Part shown: one piece after another, positions 59,411-64,000 of the stretch
Position numbering within the stretch: the first letter of the stretch is position 1
How the letters are laid out: every line of letters starts with the position of its first letter
NCBI GenBank assembly: GCA_964424805.1
Contig: CAYRKH010000003.1
Location: 54,187 to 118,186 of the forward strand
Origin: IDS-8 sp964424805
GTDB taxonomy: Bacteria > Pseudomonadota > Gammaproteobacteria > Steroidobacterales > Woeseiaceae
Direction of reading: 5' to 3'
Length of the DNA: 64,000 nucleotides
Translations under genes and position numbers: made by a program
The notes under the pieces: model-generated
The model's input: the letters and a program-made list of their open reading frames with translations, nothing else
Told to the model about the DNA's origin: nothing
Database searches by the model: none

Positions 59411-60823
59411 ATGCTGAAAACCCGCTTTGCTCCGAGTCCGACCGGCGTGCTTCACATCGGAAGTGTGCGTACCGCACTGTTCTGCTGGCTGTACGCGCGC
59501 CGCCATGGCGGCACGTTCGTGCTGCGCATCGAAGATACGGATCGGGAACGCAGTAGCAGGGAAAATGTAGAGGCGATTCTCGACGGCTTGCGCTGGCTGC
59601 GACTGGAAGCCGACGAAGGTCCATTCTACCAGACGGAGCGCTTCCCGCGTTATGCAGAAGTGATTGACCAGTGGCTCGCGTCCGGCAAGGCCTATCGCTG
59701 CTACTGCACGAAAGAGGAGCTGGAGGCGCTGCGCGCGCGCCAGATGGCGGCCGGCGAGAAGGCGCGCTACGACGGCCGCTGCCGCGACCGGGCCGAGCCG
59801 CGGGCGGGAGTGGACCCGGTCGTGCGCTTCCGCAATCCGCTCGACGGCGAGGTCGTCGTCGAGGACCTGGTGCGCGGACGCGTCGTGTTCCAAAACGCCG
59901 AGCTCGACGATCTCGTGATCGCGCGCGCCGACGGTACGCCGACCTATAACTTCACGGTCATCGTGGACGATGCCGACATGGGGATCACGCACGTGATCCG
60001 CGGCGACGATCACCTGAACAACACGCCGCGGCAGATGAACATGCTGGCCGCGCTGGGCGTCGAGCCGCCGGCCTACGCGCACCTGCCGATGATCCACGGC
60101 CCCGACGGCGGCAAGCTTTCCAAGCGGCACGGGGCCGTCGACGTGCGCGAGTACCGCGAGCAAGGCTACCTGCCCGAGGCGCTGCTCAACTACCTGGTGC
60201 GGCTCGGCTGGTCGCACGGCGACCAGGAAATCTTTTCCATCGAGGAGATGATCCGGCTGTTCGACATCGCGGACGTCAACGCGTCGGCGGCGGCCTTCAG
60301 CCCGGACAAGCTCAAGTGGGTCAACCAGCAGCACATCATCGCGATGCCGGCGAACGAGCTGGGTGAACGCCTCCTGCCGTTCCTCGAGCGCGCGGGCCTC
60401 GACCCGGCGAACGGACCGGACCCGGCGCGCGTCGCCGAGGGCTTCCGCGAGCGCGCAGAGACGCTGGTGGAGATGGCGGAAAGCTGCCGCTACTGCTACG
60501 AGGACTTCGACGAGATCGATGCCGCCGCCGCCAGGAAGCACCTGCGTCCCGCCGTGCTCGAGCCGCTCCAGCATCTCCTGGAGCGCCTGCGCGAGCTGGA
60601 GTCCTGGACCGAAGACGCGATCGTGCAGGCGATCGAGGCCGCCGCCGCCGCCTTCGACCTCAAGCTCGGCAAGATCGGCCAGCCGCTGCGCGTCGCCGTT
60701 ACCGGGGGCCCCGTCTCGCCCCCCCTGGACGTCACCCTGTCCCTGGTCGGCCGCGACCGCACCCTGGCCCGCCTGCAGCACGCCCTCGACTTCATCCGGG
60801 GTCGGGCCAACCCAAATAGCTGA
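59411..60823 (+). CDS. gltX: Glutamyl-tRNA synthetase
   Basis: A 470-residue class I aminoacyl-tRNA synthetase that charges tRNA-Glu. The HIGH-type HIGS is at 15-18, the zinc-site residues Cys97, Cys99, Tyr120 and Cys124 are present, the KMSKS-type loop is KLSKR (235-239), and the C-terminal anticodon-binding half is all helix. Length matches the family. It is followed by tRNA-Ala and tRNA-Glu genes, an arrangement often seen in gammaproteobacteria, and is a strong housekeeping landmark. The ATG at 59411 fits the conserved MLKTRFAPSPTG start. Confidence 0.97.
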   Translation: MLKTRFAPSPTGVLHIGSVRTALFCWLYARRHGGTFVLRIEDTDRERSSRENVEAILDGLRWLRLEADEGPFYQTERFPRYAEVIDQWLASGKAYRCYCTKEELEALRARQMAAGEKARYDGRCRDRAEPRAGVDPVVRFRNPLDGEVVVEDLVRGRVVFQNAELDDLVIARADGTPTYNFTVIVDDADMGITHVIRGDDHLNNTPRQMNMLAALGVEPPAYAHLPMIHGPDGGKLSKRHGAVDVREYREQGYLPEALLNYLVRLGWSHGDQEIFSIEEMIRLFDIADVNASAAAFSPDKLKWVNQQHIIAMPANELGERLLPFLERAGLDPANGPDPARVAEGFRERAETLVEMAESCRYCYEDFDEIDAAAARKHLRPAVLEPLQHLLERLRELESWTEDAIVQAIEAAAAAFDLKLGKIGQPLRVAVTGGPVSPPLDVTLSLVGRDRTLARLQHALDFIRGRANPNS

Positions 60824-60964
60824 TCCGGCAGGGTAAATTTTCGAAGATCAGCCGCTGGGCGCCCTTGATCGCGCCGTTCCGGCGCCAAAAACCGCGTTCA
60901 ACGCCAATTGCCGTCGGAGGGCGCAAGGCGATGTTTCGCCGCGAAAACCCGCGGAGGCGGCTGC

Positions 60965-60993
60965 TTGACAGGGTAGGGCTGGCTACGTAAAGT
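60965..60993 (+). promoter_or_regulatory. Promoter of the tRNA-Ala/tRNA-Glu unit
   Basis: A consensus -35 TTGACA (60965-60970), exactly 17 bases, and -10 TAAAGT (60988-60993). The following discriminator CCCCGCC is GC-rich, typical of stringently controlled stable-RNA promoters. The tRNA begins 13 bases after the -10. Confidence 0.85.
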
Positions 60994-61005
60994 CCCCGCC
61001 TCCAC

Positions 61006-61081
<76 letters not shown>

Positions 61082-61125
61082 CCGTCCCGTCACGGCCGGC
61101 CGGACTTCCGTACGACAGGAACCGC

Positions 61126-61201
61126 GTCCCCATCGTCTAGAGGCCTAGGACACCGCCCTTTCACGGCGGCAACCGGGGTTCGAATCCCCGTGGGGACGCC
61201 A
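61126..61201 (+). tRNA. tRNA-Glu (anticodon TTC)
   Basis: Cloverleaf with acceptor stem GTCCCCA/TGGGGAC, anticodon stem CCGCC/GGCGG around loop CTTTCAC (anticodon TTC), T-arm GGGGTTCGAATCCCC and an encoded 3' CCA. Confidence 0.95.
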
Positions 61202-61262
61202 TTTCGCGCGGTCGTACCGGCAAGCCCGGGCGACTCGTCGCTGCCACACGAAGCAGCGTCCG

Positions 61263-61478
61263 CTACGACTCCCTGACCCCTTTCTCGATCAGCGCCTCGA
61301 AGCGCTCGGCCGTCCCGCCGGCTGCGATGTAGCGACTCGCCAACTCCTCCCATTGGCCGACCGTCAGGTCGGCATCGCGCGCCGGGAAGTTGATCTCTAT
61401 CCACCAGCGGCGCAGCGCCGGAAATCGCAGCTTGCCGATTGCCCCCGTTGCGGGTATCTCTTTCGCCTGTACGTTCAT
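61263..61478 (-). CDS. Small hypothetical protein
   Basis: A 71-residue protein that I do not recognise. It has a compact WWIEINFPARDADLTVGQWEELASRYI core with a tryptophan pair and a predicted C-terminal helix, and no signal or membrane segment. The ATG at 61478 has AAGGGGCG upstream at a somewhat long spacing. It lies between the tRNAs and the deacetylase gene on the minus strand. Confidence 0.55.
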   Translation of the reverse strand: MNVQAKEIPATGAIGKLRFPALRRWWIEINFPARDADLTVGQWEELASRYIAAGGTAERFEALIEKGVRES

Positions 61479-61653
61479 TCTTGTTCGCCCCTTCTTTCGT
61501 CGTGTCGGTTCGTTTCGACCGTTGTACGTTAGAAAGCGGTTTTGCACCGCAGCCTCGTTCCGGGAGCGCGTCCCGGATCCCCTCCTGTCTTCTCGACGAT
61601 CCCGCGGGAGGCGATGCGAAGCCTGCACGCGGAGATCCGGGTTTGCGCCGCTC

Positions 61654-62790
61654 CTAATGCGCCAGGTGGTGCAGCCTCGTCACGCGGCGCAGCCGGCCGG
61701 TCAGCACCGGCAGCGCATGCCTTCGTCCCTTACCCGGCAAGCACCGTAGCCAGTCGGCTTTGAACCGACCGAAGACCGGCAGCGGCAAGCCGCCGCGGCG
61801 TGCCGTGCGAAAGTCGAGGCCGACGCCGAACGCAGCGGCGATGCCTGCGCGTTTCGCAAGCTGGAGCGAGGGTTCGTCGCCGAGCATCCAGGGATAGGCG
61901 AAGTACCGCGGGGTGTAGCCGAGTTCCTGGCGGAACAGCTCGCGGCTGCGATCGAATTCCGTCATCCGCTCCCGATGCAGTTCCCCTTCGCTCGACCAGC
62001 GGCCCGGTCTGTGTTGCGACACCTGCGCGTAATAGTCCCTCAGTCGCGTGCCGGCATCCGCGCCTGCGAAGAACGCCTCGCCCTGTGCGGCAACGAACTC
62101 GCGGCAGCGCAGGTTCACTTCCGGATTCTCGATGTAGCGGCGCTTGGCCGAGAGCAGCGGTGCGGCACGGTAGAATGGCGTTCCCGGCGCCGGGGGCCCG
62201 AGTTCGCATGCGCCTCCGTTATCGCGCATCGGCCAGTCGAAAAACTGGTAGCGTTCGAGTGTCTTCGGCGTCGCGAAATCGGCAAGCTGCGCTCCCGTGT
62301 ACACGAGCGCGTGACGGTGCGCGTGCGACTGTACGTCGACCAGTCCCGACGCCACGCAGTCGCGCAGCTGGTCCCAGTTCATGAAAGGACCGGCGTCCGC
62401 ACCGGTCTTGTCCATCCAGTACGTGGGCGCGAACAGGACCGCCCGCACCTGGTAACGCCGCAGCAAGGGCAGGGCGACGGTCCAGAAGTTCGACCAGGCG
62501 TCATCGAAAGTGAGCATCACGCAGCGGCGCGGGCGCTTTTTCTCGAAGGTCGCCTGCAGGTATTCATCGATGCCCAGGGTGACGTAAGCGTTGTTGTGCA
62601 GGTACTCGAGATCTTGCTCCAGCTCCTGCGGCGTGACCTCGTGGTAATTGAAAATCGGTACTTCGTCCCGGGGCAGCGGCAGCCCGAACAGGAATCCGGG
62701 ATAGCGCGTGGTCATGGGGCCGGCCAGGGTGCGGCGGGCGCGTTCTCCCGCGAGCCGCCAACGGGCAACGAAGTGCCTCAGGTCGTTCAT
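61654..62790 (-). CDS. Polysaccharide deacetylase (NodB-homology) family protein
   Basis: A 378-residue carbohydrate esterase family 4 protein: the metal/base motif LTFDDAW (93-99), the His-x3-His-type SHAHRH (155-160), and the late YFAYPW motif. It would remove acetyl groups from N-acetylated sugars. No signal peptide is obvious, so it may be cytoplasmic or membrane-linked. It is separated from the main polysaccharide genes by gltX and the tRNAs but could still belong to that pathway, as deacetylases often accompany PEP-CTERM EPS genes. Confidence 0.87.
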   Translation of the reverse strand: MNDLRHFVARWRLAGERARRTLAGPMTTRYPGFLFGLPLPRDEVPIFNYHEVTPQELEQDLEYLHNNAYVTLGIDEYLQATFEKKRPRRCVMLTFDDAWSNFWTVALPLLRRYQVRAVLFAPTYWMDKTGADAGPFMNWDQLRDCVASGLVDVQSHAHRHALVYTGAQLADFATPKTLERYQFFDWPMRDNGGACELGPPAPGTPFYRAAPLLSAKRRYIENPEVNLRCREFVAAQGEAFFAGADAGTRLRDYYAQVSQHRPGRWSSEGELHRERMTEFDRSRELFRQELGYTPRYFAYPWMLGDEPSLQLAKRAGIAAAFGVGLDFRTARRGGLPLPVFGRFKADWLRCLPGKGRRHALPVLTGRLRRVTRLHHLAH

Positions 62791-63067
62791 CTTTGGGCTA
62801 TCCCCGGCTGTTGCTCTGCCCGGTAAGAATGCAAATTCGATGCCGTAACTCCGAAGCGGCCTTTTTGCGCGGCGGGCCGGATATTGCTGTAATCTTTACA
62901 CTGCCTGCCCGCAATTTTACGCCCGCGGGACGCGGGTCCCTGCAGTCGGGCAGTTCAGGCGGTAATTCTTACAAGGGTGTAATCGCATCTTATGCCCGGT
63001 GTCCGTCCGGGGTCGCGGCGGCGCTCGTGTATCATCCCGGGAGATCACTGAAGGCGAGGGGAGCCAA

Positions 63068-63844
63068 ATGAAAGACCTCTTCGACCTGCAAGGTCGGGTG
63101 GCCCTCGTGACCGGCGGCTCGCGGGGCATCGGCGAGATGATCGCCGCCGGCTACGTCGCCAACGGCGTGCGGACCTACATCTCCTCGCGTAAGGCAGATG
63201 CCTGCGGTGCGACCGCTAAACGGCTGTCCGGCACCGGACCCGGCGAATGCATTTCCATTCCCGCCGATCTCTCATCGATGGAGGGCATCGAGCAGTTGGC
63301 CGGCGAACTCGCCGGCCGGGAAGCGCGGCTCGATATCCTCGTCAACAACGCCGGTGCGGTCTGGGGCGAGTCGATAGACGAATTCCCGGAGGGCGGCTGG
63401 GATAAAGTGCTGGCCATCAACCTCAAGTCGCCGTTCTTTCTCACGCGTCGGCTCCTGCCGCTGCTCGAGCAGGCCGGCACGCACGAAAGCCCGGCGCGCG
63501 TGATCAATATCGGCTCCGTCGACGGCCTGCACGTCACGTCGCTGCCGACCTTTTCCTACGGTGCGAGCAAAGCCGGGCTGCACCACCTGACCCGCATCCT
63601 CGCCGCGCACCTCGCCCCGCGGCACATCAACGTCAACGCGATCGCGCCCGGCCCGTTCCAGAGCAAGATGATGGCGCACACGCTGAAGACGGCCGGCGAC
63701 CGTATCGTGCAGCAGATTCCCCGCCGGCGGATCGGTGAGCCGGCGGACATGGCGGGAGCGGCGATCTTCCTGGCGTCGAAAGCGGCCAGCTACGTGACGG
63801 GAGTGGTCCTGCCGGTCGACGGCGGCTTGACCGGGTCCCTGTAG
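63068..63844 (+). CDS. SDR-family reductase, RhlG-like
   Basis: A 258-residue classical short-chain dehydrogenase: TGGSRGIG (15-22), NNAG (93-96), catalytic Ser150, Tyr164 and Lys168, and the proline-glycine-rich IAPGPFQSKM segment. By eye it follows Pseudomonas RhlG along most of its length (RVALVTGGSRGIGEMIA, ARVINIGSVDG), so an NADPH-dependent beta-ketoacyl or sugar reductase is likely. AGGGGAG precedes the ATG at five bases. The stop codon TAG is bases 2-4 of a REP-like element (GTAGGAGC). Confidence 0.87.
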   Translation: MKDLFDLQGRVALVTGGSRGIGEMIAAGYVANGVRTYISSRKADACGATAKRLSGTGPGECISIPADLSSMEGIEQLAGELAGREARLDILVNNAGAVWGESIDEFPEGGWDKVLAINLKSPFFLTRRLLPLLEQAGTHESPARVINIGSVDGLHVTSLPTFSYGASKAGLHHLTRILAAHLAPRHINVNAIAPGPFQSKMMAHTLKTAGDRIVQQIPRRRIGEPADMAGAAIFLASKAASYVTGVVLPVDGGLTGSL

Positions 63845-63911
63845 GAGCGCGCATCGCGCGCGATGCCACGGCGCGCAACCGGTGGCATCGCGCGCAATGC
63901 GCGCTCCCACG
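63841..63911. repeat. REP-like palindromic element
   Basis: GTAGGAGCGCGCATCGCGCG left arm, GCATCGCGCGCAATGCGCGC right arm and TCCCAC end; it supplies the stop of the reductase gene. A further copy begins at 63991 (GTAGGAGCG) and runs off the window. The 80 bases between show no supported gene. Confidence 0.88.
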
Positions 63912-64000
63912 CCAGGCGGAGCGAGCCCGCCGCCGGCGATGGCGCCGACGACGTAGAACGGCTCCTTGCGCATGCCACGGCTCGCAACCGGGTAGGAGCG

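Noticed and set aside
60880..60900. Terminator after gltX (GCGCCG-TTC-CGGCGC)
   Set aside because: The hairpin is followed by A residues, not T, on the plus strand, so it is not a convincing terminator for gltX.
63912..63990. Start of a minus-strand gene (MRKEPFYVVG...) before the last repeat
   Set aside because: The frame runs directly into a REP-like palindrome and then antisense through the reductase gene; no ribosome site or homology supports it.

Overview
The window is GC-rich draft chromosome from a gammaproteobacterium. The evidence is the gltX / tRNA-Ala / tRNA-Glu cluster, a CRP-type TGTGA-N6-TCACA site, an AlgD-type dehydrogenase, a PEP-CTERM protein and dispersed GTAGGAGCGCGC...GCGCGCTCCTAC palindromes (REP-like). 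I cannot name the genus from sequence alone. Two runs of N (6630-6729 and 24217-24226) mark scaffold joins, and both lie inside repeated DNA.

Most of the window (about 4-59 kb) is one very large surface-polysaccharide locus. Left edge (1-4 kb): the end of an L-2-hydroxyglutarate oxidase-like gene, a PEP-CTERM protein behind a consensus sigma-54 promoter, and two related Ig/FN3 lipoproteins. The distal lipoprotein gene is preceded by a c-di-GMP-I riboswitch and a ribosome-site hairpin. At 4-16 kb: a formyltransferase/GINT1-like fusion, a methyltransferase, a sugar epimerase, a GlpD-like oxidoreductase, two GT4 glycosyltransferases, a WcaJ-type initiating phosphoglycosyltransferase with its own sigma-54-like promoter, and a sulfotransferase. 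At 16-33 kb: an ArnT/PMT-like membrane glycosyltransferase, a Wzy/O-antigen-ligase-type polymerase, a Wzx flippase, an AsnB amidotransferase, tandem secreted polysaccharide lyases, a heparinase II/III-type lyase, more GT4 enzymes (one frameshifted), a second sulfotransferase and a decayed heparinase fragment. At 32.7-42 kb: an AlgD-type GDP-mannose dehydrogenase and a GT4, facing an export operon (short Wza-like protein, outer-membrane barrel, Wzc/GumC chain-length protein, BY-kinase, two GT2 enzymes). At 42-59 kb: a second flippase with a sulfotransferase, an FkbH-like HAD / acyl carrier protein / hexapeptide acyltransferase cassette leading into a GT4 and a second GINT1-like protein, an epimerase, a PHP-like protein, another GT4, a YbhN-type membrane protein, an EEP-family hydrolase, a fourth sulfotransferase and a second AsnB. 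Right edge (59-64 kb): gltX, two tRNAs, a small unknown protein, a polysaccharide deacetylase and an RhlG-like reductase.

Taken together the genes suggest a Wzx/Wzy-type, uronate-containing, probably sulfated and acyl- or formyl-decorated exopolysaccharide. Lipid-linked assembly would begin with the WcaJ-type enzyme. Export would use the Wza/Wzc-like set, and trimming the periplasmic lyases. Regulatory signals visible in the DNA point to sigma-54, c-di-GMP and a CRP/Clp-type factor. No exosortase, sulfate-activation genes or regulator genes lie in the window.
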